Source: Bacillota bacterium (GTDB taxonomy: Bacteria > Bacillota_A > Clostridia > DSM-8532). Taken from it: DNA of 7,322 bases. Positions 1 through 7,322 of this stretch are shown here, one piece after another. Positions within the stretch are counted from its first letter, which is position 1; each line of letters opens with the position of its first letter. The DNA lies in contig JAFADM010000019.1 in NCBI GenBank assembly GCA_023424865.1, positions 1 to 7,322 on the forward strand, given 5' to 3'. Under the pieces are notes generated by a model. That model saw only the letters and a list, made by a program, of their open reading frames with translations, was not told the origin of the DNA and searched no databases. The position numbers and the translations under genes are program-made.

Positions 1-3000
1 GCCCTGTGCGATACGTCCGGTTTTTACGCAAGGTGCGAGGGTCTGTTCGTAACAGCCGATCTGGAGCTTGACCTTTCGGACTACTCCATGGAGGAGACAC
101 GTAAAATTGCGGCTGCCGCGGATTTTACCCAATTCCTTCCTCCAGCGGTCTTCCCCGGATGGGCGCTGGCCGGCTATGAGAGCGAAAAAACCGAAAGCAT
201 CTCCGACGGAAGCACCCGGATTACCTTCTTTAAAGGCCGGACCTCGGGGAAGGATTTGGTCCAGTCCCAGATTGAAGTAAAAAAATCAGATGGCCAATGG
301 GCTGTGGTTAAAAGCAGGGATGAAGGCTTCGGATTTTTGCTTATGAGCGCCCAGGACACCGAATTTGCAGGCGACGGAGCCGACCAGACCGTTATTTTCA
401 GGCAGAAGCTTATGATAAATGATTCTCTGGAGAGAATTGTAACGGATAATTTTTTCAAGACAGGCATACCCATGTGGCTTCTGCCGTCTGACTTTACGGT
501 TGAAAACAATAAGGCAACGCTGTATTTTGGCGCCAACGACACACTGGACTTAACGGTTACGGTTGAATACGATACCTTGTCGCCTGACCCGAAGGTTACG
601 CTGGATGCCTTGTTTAAAAAGCCGGGAGCGTATTCTTTCCTGCTTTCAAACGGAGCGGGGACGGATGAGACCGGGTTTGACGCCGTGACAGCACCGCTTC
701 TTTACGTTAAGAAGAATGTTCCTGCCCAGGCGACAATCGTACCCGAGTGCTATTTGTTTACGCCGATGGCGACGCTTCATTTTGAGGAAGGTAACGCAAA
801 CGGTATTTCGGGCTCGGAGCTGACCTCCGGCCTCGTTATGGATCCCGGGTCGGTAGGCAATGACTATACTTATCCCGATACCTCTTCTTTTGGCCTCATT
901 CTGAGGGACTATAACGGGAGGGTGAATCCACAGTTCTGCGCGCCGCTTTTTGGCAACGCCGGAAGCCAATTTGATGAAAACGAGGCGTACACGGTTTCAT
1001 ACAGGCTTATTCACAGGACGGAAGCCTGGGCAGATACCCTCAAAAGCGTTGCAACGGATTTGTATAATTTCTCGGATATACGAACCAATTACTATTCCTC
1101 CTTAAACGAAGCCATTTACAATGCCACCGATCTCATGATGGATGATGCGTACGGAGGCTGGGACGCGGGGGATATGGCTCCTTATAATATGGAGAAAAGG
1201 GATTTGGTCACCCAGGCCAATATGATGGCGATTCTTCAGAGGGCCTTATTGTCCGATAATGAAGAAATTTTCGAAAAGCGTGCCATTCCTACCCTTGCCT
1301 ACACATTAAGCCGCCTGAGCTACCACTTTAAGAAAAATGACACTAAGGGAGGAGCTACGGGCTATACCACCGTGGATCCCGCGCCCATAGGAGGCCCCGT
1401 AACCCAATACGGCACCTCCGTATACGGCGGGCTGTATGAAATGACCCAGGGAAGGATGCCGTTTTTACTTTACACCGGGCTAAATACCGCCACCGAATCC
1501 AATAATTTCCGGGGAGTGACGGACAGCATTGCCATGCTCAAATACACCGGAGATGAAAGCTACAAAGAAAGCATTATTAAACAGGCGGACATTTACCTCA
1601 TTAATCATCCCGCCGCCGAGAAAAACCAGGGCTCCCGGTTTGAGAGCGGTTTTATCTATGGGGACTATATCCCCATGGTCAACACCTTTGTTGCGGCGTA
1701 TGAGGCTACCGGGGACAGCAAATATCTGGACGCGGCCGTTAATTCGGCGGATTACCTGGCAACGGGGATCTGGACAACCGGCTATCATGAGGATTATGTC
1801 AATGAGGCTTATACCGTCACCGAGGCGGTAGGGGAAAGACCCCTTGTAGCCGACCGGTTTACCTTCTGGTGGCATGGCGATGAACAGTGGAGGCTCGGTA
1901 ATGTGGACGGGGAGGCAAAATCGCCCCAGGAGCTGGGTCAAAGCCTTGTGGAGGAGACCGTTCCCGGGTGGCTGACCGCAAAAGCAGGCCTTGGTACGGA
2001 GCATCCGAGAACGCCGGGGCACGGCAATATCATTACAATGAATAACTGGGCCGGTACCCTTATGAAGCTGTCCTATTACTCAGGGGATGATTTTTATGAA
2101 ACCATGGCCAGAAATGCGATGATAGGCAGGTTCAGCAATTATCCCGGCTATTACCAGGACAGGCGGATTGTGCATCAGATGCAGGCGGACTACCCCTATG
2201 AGGGCCCGGATTACACCTCCATTTACTGGCATCACATCCCGGTTTTCATTGCCCAATTGGAAGATTTTCTCATTAACAGCGCCTATGTCAAATCCAATGG
2301 CAATATTCAATTCCCCTCTCTCTATCAATCGGGATACGCGTACTTTATATCAAATCAGTTTGGCCACGAACCCGGCAGCTTCTACAGCGAGGAAGGTATG
2401 TGGCTGTGGCTGGACAGGGGCATTGTCGAAATCGACAGCCAGCAGATAGACTATGTGGCTGCACGCAAGGCCGGCGTATTCGGAATAAGCCTTATGAATG
2501 AGGATAATGAGAGCCGCACCGTGACGGTTCGTCTGGGTGAAAAAATTCCGGATGCCTCCAATATCAATACGGCGGCAAGTGTGTTTGATGAAAATGGAAA
2601 CGCGGCTTCCATCAATGTGGTAAACGGCGAATTCAGCGTTACCCTTCCGTCAAAGGGCATACGCTCCTTAATCATTCAAATCGACGGTATGGAGGCGCCT
2701 TCTTATGCAAGCACCTTTGAGTATTCCAACAATCTGGAAAATACGGTTACATCCCATACCCGGGGCAAGGGGCATGTTGTCCAGATGACCGCGGACGCGT
2801 ATTATGCCTATACCTATATTTCCGATATGGCGGATACGGCCGAAAAGCTTACCATTTACTATGCCGTGGGCGATAAGGTGTACACAGAGGAAAAAACCGC
2901 GTACCCCTTTGAATTTCTGATTAAGGTGGAGGATCCGGAAGAGGCGTTTGTATACAGCCTGACGGTAACAAAAAAGGACGGCTCGGAAGAGGAGCTTGGC

Positions 3001-3990
3001 GGGGGCGTCCTCAGGCCCTACAGCTTTGAAAATGACACGCTTAATCTGGGAGAGGAAGAGGTTTCTTACGATCCCAGCCTTGCCGGCATGGAGCCGGTTG
3101 ACCTGAATATTAAGATGATAGGCTCCAATGCAAGCTCTTTGCGTATTGTGGTTGCCCAGTCCGATTTGCCCGAATTCCTGCTGGTGCCCGGTATAACCCT
3201 GGGCCTGAAAATTGAAGGCACGGCCACACTGAAGAACGGCGGTTATGTAAAGGTACTTGACAACTATGTGAGAGGCTATGAAATAAGGACGGCGCAAAAC
3301 GATGTGGTATTCTCAATTCCCATAGCGGGGCACTTAAGCTCCGAATTGCCTTACAATGCCGCCGACTACACCTTTGAGGCGGTCCTGTACGCTCCCCGAC
3401 TGACCCAGATAAAGCCGGTCAGCCTGAAAATAGACGCCATGCCTGAAAAAACAAGCTGCACAGCGGGTGAAAGCGTTGACTACAACGGCTTAAGGGTAAG
3501 TTTGAGGCTCAACAACAATACCAGCCTTGTGCTCCTGCCGGAGGATCTTGCCTTTACGGTTCCTCAGGGGGAAATACTCAACACTGGGGGAGTAATCCCT
3601 GTGGGGATTTCTTATACCTATAACGGAAGCACGGTGACCGCCGCTTTCAACCTCCTGGTCCAACCGGGGCAGCCTGTTTCCCAACCTCTGTTTATCCGGC
3701 TAAACGGGAGTAAGTCACTCCATTATACCGTGTCGCCGGATTCTCTTTATGAGGATGCGGGTTCAAAACTCATAAGAGGTGATACTCAACAGGAGCTTGC
3801 CTATGCCTATATCCATTATTCCATCGGAGGAAATTTCGTCGGAAAAGTGGAAAAGGTAGATTTAAGTAGAGCGGGAACCTACAAAATCGTATACAAATAT
3901 ACGGATGAAAACGGTGTAAAGGCTTACGACGAATCGGATCTCAGACATGCTTATATCATCCGTGTCGTAACCGTTAATGCGCAGGATTAG
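1..3990 (+). CDS. Large multidomain protein, probably secreted and carbohydrate-active, 5' end outside window
   Basis: The frame is open from base 1 to a TAG stop, giving 1329 residues (numbered from the window edge) with the N-terminus missing. The first ATG is at 88, but coding-like sequence (ending TADLELDLSDYS) runs upstream of it, so 88 is not the true start. Residues 1–340 look beta-rich. Residues about 345–790 are helical and rich in Trp, Tyr and His, with motifs such as GGWDAGDMAPYN (385–396), FWWHGDEQWR (622–631), HPRTPGHGN (668–676), NNW (681–683) and YWHHIP (742–747). This beta-then-helical-toroid plan is known from polysaccharide lyases and some glycoside hydrolases. A beta domain follows (about 820–893), then further beta modules, a Big_3-like Ig module (about 1140–1220) and a DUF5011-like Ig module (about 1229–1329). 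There is no LPXTG, SLH or membrane segment at the C-terminus. Secretion and polysaccharide degradation are inferred; I do not recognise the enzyme family, and catalytic residues are not assigned. Confidence 0.85.
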   Translation, partial: ALCDTSGFYARCEGLFVTADLELDLSDYSMEETRKIAAAADFTQFLPPAVFPGWALAGYESEKTESISDGSTRITFFKGRTSGKDLVQSQIEVKKSDGQWAVVKSRDEGFGFLLMSAQDTEFAGDGADQTVIFRQKLMINDSLERIVTDNFFKTGIPMWLLPSDFTVENNKATLYFGANDTLDLTVTVEYDTLSPDPKVTLDALFKKPGAYSFLLSNGAGTDETGFDAVTAPLLYVKKNVPAQATIVPECYLFTPMATLHFEEGNANGISGSELTSGLVMDPGSVGNDYTYPDTSSFGLILRDYNGRVNPQFCAPLFGNAGSQFDENEAYTVSYRLIHRTEAWADTLKSVATDLYNFSDIRTNYYSSLNEAIYNATDLMMDDAYGGWDAGDMAPYNMEKRDLVTQANMMAILQRALLSDNEEIFEKRAIPTLAYTLSRLSYHFKKNDTKGGATGYTTVDPAPIGGPVTQYGTSVYGGLYEMTQGRMPFLLYTGLNTATESNNFRGVTDSIAMLKYTGDESYKESIIKQADIYLINHPAAEKNQGSRFESGFIYGDYIPMVNTFVAAYEATGDSKYLDAAVNSADYLATGIWTTGYHEDYVNEAYTVTEAVGERPLVADRFTFWWHGDEQWRLGNVDGEAKSPQELGQSLVEETVPGWLTAKAGLGTEHPRTPGHGNIITMNNWAGTLMKLSYYSGDDFYETMARNAMIGRFSNYPGYYQDRRIVHQMQADYPYEGPDYTSIYWHHIPVFIAQLEDFLINSAYVKSNGNIQFPSLYQSGYAYFISNQFGHEPGSFYSEEGMWLWLDRGIVEIDSQQIDYVAARKAGVFGISLMNEDNESRTVTVRLGEKIPDASNINTAASVFDENGNAASINVVNGEFSVTLPSKGIRSLIIQIDGMEAPSYASTFEYSNNLENTVTSHTRGKGHVVQMTADAYYAYTYISDMADTAEKLTIYYAVGDKVYTEEKTAYPFEFLIKVEDPEEAFVYSLTVTKKDGSEEELGGGVLRPYSFENDTLNLGEEEVSYDPSLAGMEPVDLNIKMIGSNASSLRIVVAQSDLPEFLLVPGITLGLKIEGTATLKNGGYVKVLDNYVRGYEIRTAQNDVVFSIPIAGHLSSELPYNAADYTFEAVLYAPRLTQIKPVSLKIDAMPEKTSCTAGESVDYNGLRVSLRLNNNTSLVLLPEDLAFTVPQGEILNTGGVIPVGISYTYNGSTVTAAFNLLVQPGQPVSQPLFIRLNGSKSLHYTVSPDSLYEDAGSKLIRGDTQQELAYAYIHYSIGGNFVGKVEKVDLSRAGTYKIVYKYTDENGVKAYDESDLRHAYIIRVVTVNAQD

Positions 3991-4027
3991 GCGTTGCTCC
4001 AATACCGCATAATGAAAAGGGGTTAAA

Positions 4028-4087
4028 GGCAAGAGTCGCCTCCGTAGGCTGTCTGTCGACTTACGGAGGTGTACCTCTATTCTTGCT
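4028..4087 (+). terminator. Two-part hairpin after the large gene; possible terminator or structured element
   Basis: The inner stem pairs 4037–4048 with 4060–4071 (12 pairs, two of them G·U; core CCTCCGTA/TACGGAGG) around an 11-base loop. A 7-base bulge (4072–4078) separates it from an outer stem pairing 4028–4036 with 4079–4087 (9 pairs, two of them G·U; core GCAAGA/TCTTGC). It begins 37 bases after the stop of the large gene and ends one base before the -35 box of the next promoter. A role in ending or protecting the upstream transcript is the simplest reading. It has no run of T after either stem, so it is not a classical intrinsic terminator. An operator or another structured role is possible. 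The pairing is seen directly; the function is inferred. Confidence 0.4.
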
Positions 4088-4088
4088 G

Positions 4089-4117
4089 TTGTCAACGACC
4101 TAGGCGGGGAGTAGTAT
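4089..4117 (+). promoter_or_regulatory. Predicted sigma-A-type promoter for the regulator–kinase pair
   Basis: TTGTCA (4089–4094; five of six consensus bases) is followed after exactly 17 bases by TAGTAT (4112–4117; four of six). Transcription would start near 4124, leaving a leader of about 30 bases before the Shine-Dalgarno sequence at 4152. The -35 box lies inside the small palindrome GTTGTCAAC (4088–4096), which could be a protein site, though it is short. The promoter position argues against the in-frame GTG at 4069 as the start of the regulator, because it lies upstream of the expected transcript. Confidence 0.5.
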
Positions 4118-4151
4118 GGAAATGGGCTTCTTTGAGGTCACAGGCTTGTTG

Positions 4152-4158
4152 GGAGGTG
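4152..4158 (+). promoter_or_regulatory. Near-perfect Shine-Dalgarno (GGAGGTG) that decides the regulator start
   Basis: GGAGGTG is a full seven-base match to the 16S anti-Shine-Dalgarno sequence. The only in-frame standard start nearby, GTG at 4156, lies inside this site and so cannot use it. Counting from GGAGG, an ATA codon at 4165 sits 8 bases downstream, the normal distance. Translation from there gives IRYSLVIADDE, where the first residue would be Met if initiated, exactly where receiver domains usually begin. This is the same GGAG-to-start spacing as in the kinase gene of this window. Confidence 0.65.
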
Positions 4159-5751
4159 GAGAAAATAAGATATTCGTTAGTCATTGCCGATGATGAGCTC
4201 ATGATGAGAAATGGGCTCAGCCATATTGATTGGGAGAGCTTCGGCTATAAACTGGATGCGGTTATGTCCGATGGAAGCGAGGTTATCGAGTACCTCAAGA
4301 AAAACAGCGCCGATGTTTTGCTCATGGATATTAAAATGGTTCATGTCAGTGGAATCGATGTGGCGAAGTATGTGGCTGAAAATAATATTGATACAAAAAT
4401 CATCCTTCTTAGCGGCTATAAGGATTTTGAATTTGCCAGAAAAGCCCTGGGGTATCGTGTGGAGAGCTATCTGCTGAAGCCTATTTCCATTCCGCTTATC
4501 AGGGAAGAATTTAAAAAACTCTATGATAAGCTTGAGAACAGAAATACTGAAAGGCATGAGTACCGGAGCAGAATCAAGCACTTTGACAAGCTTATCCATT
4601 TTTACAGGAAACAGTTTTTCTTTGAAGCAGATTTGGGACTGTTTTCCAAAACAGGAATATTAAGCAGAAGCTATGAGCTTCTGAAGCTGTCCGAAAAGGA
4701 TTTTGAGCGGCATCTTGTAAAATTCGAGATGACGATTTTAAATGATGATGTCAGCAGAAAGATGTTTGAGGGCTATGGCTCTTCGGAAATGATTGAGCTT
4801 ATAGAAAGAATGCTGTCCACGTTTAATCCCAATCTTGAATTTTTTCTTCTGCAGAGCAAATCCTACAAGCTGGCCGGCTTGTTCTGGGAGTACGGGAACA
4901 GCAATATACCCGATTTGGAGAAGCTTGCCCGGCAGCATTTAAGAAATCAAATCGAGGATATAATAGGGACCATCACAGGCTTCACGATTCAAATTGAAAA
5001 CATAGAGTATTATAACAATTTGAGCGAGTTCATGAAAAAGCCTGTAAAAGACAGGCCCTCTTCTTCCAATAACGACGAAAGCCATAATAAAATACATGAA
5101 ATGAAGAAGCTGATAATGACCTATATACAGGAAAGCCAGAAGGAAGAAGCCCTTTCTCTGTTTGATGTTTTGGTCAATACCTGTATGGATATCGGTTTGT
5201 CTTTTTGTAAGGAGCATGTCTCCCATCTCTTCTCTGTTGCCATTGACAAATGCAGCCGGCAGGATCCCGCGTTTGCGTCCACGCTTTTGAAGAATGTGTC
5301 GGTCCTCCAGCTTAATGCTCTTAACACCTATGCTTCCATAAGCAAATGGGGAGAATATAAAATTGAATACCTTTGCGCTATTCTTGAAGAGCGTAAAGGC
5401 CACCTGCATACAAGAAACAACAATATACAAATCGTTAAGGAATTTATCGAGAAAAATTATGAAAAGGATATTACCCTCGCCGATATCGCCGAGCAGGTCT
5501 GCCTGAATCCCATCTACTTAAGCCGGTTGTTTAAGGAGTGGACAGGTGAGACCTTTACGGAATATCTGGTAAAAGTCAGGATTAACACGGCGGCTAATAT
5601 ATTGAAAAACACCAATATGTATGTGTATGAGGTTGCCAGAAAGTCGGGATACAGCGATTACAAATACTTTTCGAAAATATTTAAAAGGCTTATGGGGTGC
5701 TTGCCGACTGAATACCGGCAAAAGAAGCAGCCCATGATTTTAAATAAATAA
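4156..5751 (+). CDS. YesN-like response regulator: receiver domain plus AraC-type DNA-binding domain
   Basis: This is a cytoplasmic transcription regulator of a two-component system. Counting from GTG 4156 (531 residues), the receiver domain covers about 5–125. It has the acidic pair Asp12–Asp13, phospho-acceptor Asp58 in LLMDIKM, Ser86 and the invariant Lys108 in YLLKPI. The Pro usually found after MDIKM is Val here. Residues about 130–415 form a long linker region I do not recognise, as is common in large AraC-type regulators. Residues about 421–525 are a double helix-turn-helix AraC domain (ITLADIAEQVCLNPIYLSRLF, then a second helix-turn-helix ending GCLPTEYR). GTG 4156 is given as the conservative start; the Shine-Dalgarno spacing favours ATA at 4165, which removes three residues. 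The extension to GTG 4069 reads as Cys/Arg/Trp-rich non-coding sequence over the hairpin and promoter, so I reject it. The kinase gene follows 12 bases later. Targets are unknown; nearby sugar-use genes would be typical. Confidence 0.93.
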   Translation: MEKIRYSLVIADDELMMRNGLSHIDWESFGYKLDAVMSDGSEVIEYLKKNSADVLLMDIKMVHVSGIDVAKYVAENNIDTKIILLSGYKDFEFARKALGYRVESYLLKPISIPLIREEFKKLYDKLENRNTERHEYRSRIKHFDKLIHFYRKQFFFEADLGLFSKTGILSRSYELLKLSEKDFERHLVKFEMTILNDDVSRKMFEGYGSSEMIELIERMLSTFNPNLEFFLLQSKSYKLAGLFWEYGNSNIPDLEKLARQHLRNQIEDIIGTITGFTIQIENIEYYNNLSEFMKKPVKDRPSSSNNDESHNKIHEMKKLIMTYIQESQKEEALSLFDVLVNTCMDIGLSFCKEHVSHLFSVAIDKCSRQDPAFASTLLKNVSVLQLNALNTYASISKWGEYKIEYLCAILEERKGHLHTRNNNIQIVKEFIEKNYEKDITLADIAEQVCLNPIYLSRLFKEWTGETFTEYLVKVRINTAANILKNTNMYVYEVARKSGYSDYKYFSKIFKRLMGCLPTEYRQKKQPMILNK

Positions 5752-5755
5752 GGAG
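5750..5755 (+). promoter_or_regulatory. Shine-Dalgarno AAGGAG supporting a TTG start for the kinase
   Basis: AAGGAG overlaps the TAA stop of the regulator (5749–5751) and lies 8 bases before TTG 5764. The overlap suggests translational coupling of the two genes. No other codon between the in-frame stop and the first membrane segment has such a site. Confidence 0.75.
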
Positions 5756-5763
5756 CTGATTCA

Positions 5764-7322
5764 TTGATTTTACGCCTGTTGAAATGGTCTCCTTTATCGG
5801 TAAAAAACAAGCAGTTCAGCCGGCTGTTTGTGAAAAACCTGTTTTTAATATTCAGCAGTGTTGTTCTGCCTCTTGCAGTTGGTCTTGCAGTTTTTTACGG
5901 CATCAGCCATCAGCTTCTCAATGCCGAAACCGACAAGGCCAACGACAGGGCCCTGCTTGCAACGAAAGCCACTCTGGATACCATCATCCTTGATACGGAT
6001 ACAATGCTCACGGGTTACTCGGTTAAAGCCGACATCAAACAGTTTTTCACCCTGGAGCGCGCGCCAAACTATGACTTTTTTTCGCTGGTCAACGCGATTG
6101 TAACCGAAACCAAGTCCAAGAACAGGCTTTATCTGGATTATGGGACCTATTTGTATTCCGCCAGAAACGATTATCTTATCTCATCCCTCGGAGGGGGACA
6201 GACCCTCAGCCTGGCAACGAGCGAATCCATTGTTCGCGTTTTTAGGGAATATACCCGTAAAAACCCTGAAGAAAATGTCTTCATAGCCTTTTTATCTGAA
6301 AGCAAGGAGGAGGCTGGAGGCGACGGGGATAACAGTGAAAATGACAGCGAGGAAAAGGAGGAGCTGAGCCTTGCCAATTCTCAGATTGCCTTTTTCAGAA
6401 AAATGCCCTACTCCTATAATGGCAGGGACAGCTTTATTGCCATTTGCCTGAATAACAGCAAGCTGACCCAGTATCTTTTGGACAGCACCGATGACGGGCA
6501 GGGGGAGATATTGATTGTCAGCGGTAACGGGATACTGCTGTACGGCAGCCATGAAATAACGAGGATTAATCACCAGATAAAGACACAACTGACGCAGGAT
6601 GCCGGTTTCCAGGGCAGTGAGGCTCTTGGAAAGGGATCCCTCAATCTGAGAATCGAAAACGATCACTTCAGAACCTACTGGATGACCTCCCAAAAATACA
6701 ATCTCAAATTTATCCGGATTATCCCCTATGATGAATACATTGACGGCATGGGGCTCCTGAAAAAGGTGCTCCTATTGGTTATACTGGTCGGCTTTTTTGT
6801 TTCTATAGCCATTGCGTATAAAACAAGCCGGAGAATGTTCCGTCCCCTGGAGGATATTCTTAAAATCGTTGAAAACCCCGGCAAGATTGAGGAAATGGAT
6901 ACCAGGAAAAGCGGTATTCATTTTTTACTTATCAATATACTGGAATCCTTTCAAAAGAATATTATCCTTGAGGAAGAAATGCTCAACAGAAAATCACTGC
7001 TCAGCAATGCCCGGGCCAAAGCCTTGCAGGAACAAATCAATCCCCATTTTTTAAATAACTCGCTGCAAACCATTCACTGGCTTGCGGTGATGGAAACAAA
7101 ATCCGAGACAAGCAAAACGGGTAACGCTTTGGTCATTTTATCGGAGCTGGTAAGAGCATGTATGGAAGAGTCGGGGAACCTTGTGACCATTCGTGAGGAG
7201 ACGGAGTACATAAAAAAGTTTATGGAAATGGAGCGGCTGCGCTTTGGGGAAGGGCTATGCTGCCACTGCACCGTGGAGGAAGCGGTGCTGGACTGCAAAA
7301 TGCTGCAGCTGACCCTCCAGCC
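5764..7322 (+). CDS. YesM-type membrane sensor histidine kinase, 3' end outside window
   Basis: The visible part is 519 residues. The start is TTG 5764: it has a good Shine-Dalgarno sequence, an in-frame stop lies just upstream, and the first ATG (6004, residue 81) comes after the first membrane segment. Membrane helix 1 is about 26–47 and helix 2 about 335–352. The roughly 285-residue loop between them is outside the cell and resembles the dCache-type sensor of this family. A HAMP-like linker follows, with RRMFRPLEDI at 356–365, and then a charged helix. The kinase core starts with QEQINPHFLNNSLQ, the His_kinase (PF06580) motif, with phospho-acceptor His428. The typical EMERLRFGE segment follows near 495. 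The window ends at LQLTLQ, just before the expected N-box, so the ATP-binding domain is unseen. A strongly acidic stretch (about 178–200) interrupts the sensor. The kinase very likely phosphorylates the regulator encoded just upstream; the ligand is unknown. Confidence 0.93.
   Translation, partial: MILRLLKWSPLSVKNKQFSRLFVKNLFLIFSSVVLPLAVGLAVFYGISHQLLNAETDKANDRALLATKATLDTIILDTDTMLTGYSVKADIKQFFTLERAPNYDFFSLVNAIVTETKSKNRLYLDYGTYLYSARNDYLISSLGGGQTLSLATSESIVRVFREYTRKNPEENVFIAFLSESKEEAGGDGDNSENDSEEKEELSLANSQIAFFRKMPYSYNGRDSFIAICLNNSKLTQYLLDSTDDGQGEILIVSGNGILLYGSHEITRINHQIKTQLTQDAGFQGSEALGKGSLNLRIENDHFRTYWMTSQKYNLKFIRIIPYDEYIDGMGLLKKVLLLVILVGFFVSIAIAYKTSRRMFRPLEDILKIVENPGKIEEMDTRKSGIHFLLINILESFQKNIILEEEMLNRKSLLSNARAKALQEQINPHFLNNSLQTIHWLAVMETKSETSKTGNALVILSELVRACMEESGNLVTIREETEYIKKFMEMERLRFGEGLCCHCTVEEAVLDCKMLQLTLQ

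Noticed and set aside
1480..2022. 180-codon open frame on the - strand inside the large gene
   Set aside because: It is a shadow of the strongly protein-like + strand frame, with no family resemblance, ribosome binding site or promoter seen.
2668..3297. 209-codon open frame on the - strand inside the large gene
   Set aside because: The + strand frame there is clearly coding; the - strand product is low in recognisable features and has no start signals.
3976..4012. ATGCG/CGCAT inverted repeat around the end of the large gene
   Set aside because: Only five pairs, with no T-run following; not credible as a terminator.
4037..4106. Alternative pairing of CGCCT (4037–4041) with AGGCG (4102–4106), suggesting an antiterminator switch
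   Set aside because: Five pairs over a long loop cannot compete with the 12-pair inner stem, and such matches are common by chance.
4106..4114. GGGGAGTAG resembles the conserved loop of the yybP-ykoY (manganese) riboswitch
   Set aside because: The other conserved segments and the pairing of that riboswitch are not visible, the bases overlap a likely -10 box, and the downstream gene is not a metal transporter.
4069..4155. N-terminal extension of the response regulator from GTG 4069
   Set aside because: It overlaps the hairpin and the predicted promoter, encodes a Cys/Arg/Trp-rich stretch unlike a receiver domain, and has no suitably spaced ribosome binding site.
5784..6103. Two short + strand open frames over the start of the kinase gene
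   Set aside because: They lie in other frames of a region that encodes the first membrane helix and sensor domain of the kinase from TTG 5764.

Overview
The window holds three genes, all on the + strand, with almost no spare DNA: the 3' part of a very large multidomain protein (1–3990), a response regulator with an AraC-type DNA-binding end (about 4156–5751), and the first two thirds of a YesM-type sensor histidine kinase (5764 to the window edge). The style points to a Gram-positive Bacillota of the Paenibacillus or clostridial kind. Evidence for this is the strong GGAGG-type ribosome binding sites, the TTG and possible non-standard starts, and an extracytoplasmic-sensing YesM/YesN-like pair beside a giant enzyme-like protein with bacterial Ig-like domains. 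No rRNA or marker gene is present, so this placement is an inference.

Layout. The reading frame at 1–3990 is open from the first base, so its N-terminus and any signal peptide lie upstream of the window. It has a beta-rich N-terminal part, a long helical and aromatic-rich central part that looks like an (alpha/alpha) toroid of a carbohydrate-active enzyme, a beta domain, further beta modules, and two Ig-like modules at the C-terminus. I cannot assign it to a named enzyme family. The roughly 165-base gap after it carries a 60-base two-part hairpin (4028–4087), then a good sigma-A-like promoter (TTGTCA, 17 bases, TAGTAT; 4089–4117), then a near-perfect Shine-Dalgarno sequence (4152–4158). The Shine-Dalgarno sequence is best spaced for an ATA codon at 4165 rather than for any standard start codon.

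The regulator and kinase are 12 bases apart, in the same frame, and almost certainly co-transcribed. Known biology of this class suggests that the kinase senses an extracellular ligand, often a sugar or oligosaccharide, or a state of the envelope. It would pass phosphate to Asp58 of the regulator, whose AraC domain controls nearby transport or degradation genes. The large upstream protein is a plausible target or partner, but this rests on adjacency alone.

No mobile element, tRNA, CRISPR array or phage gene was seen. No clearly new system is evident. The points most worth a second look are the unassigned giant protein, the apparent ATA start, and the hairpin directly abutting the promoter.
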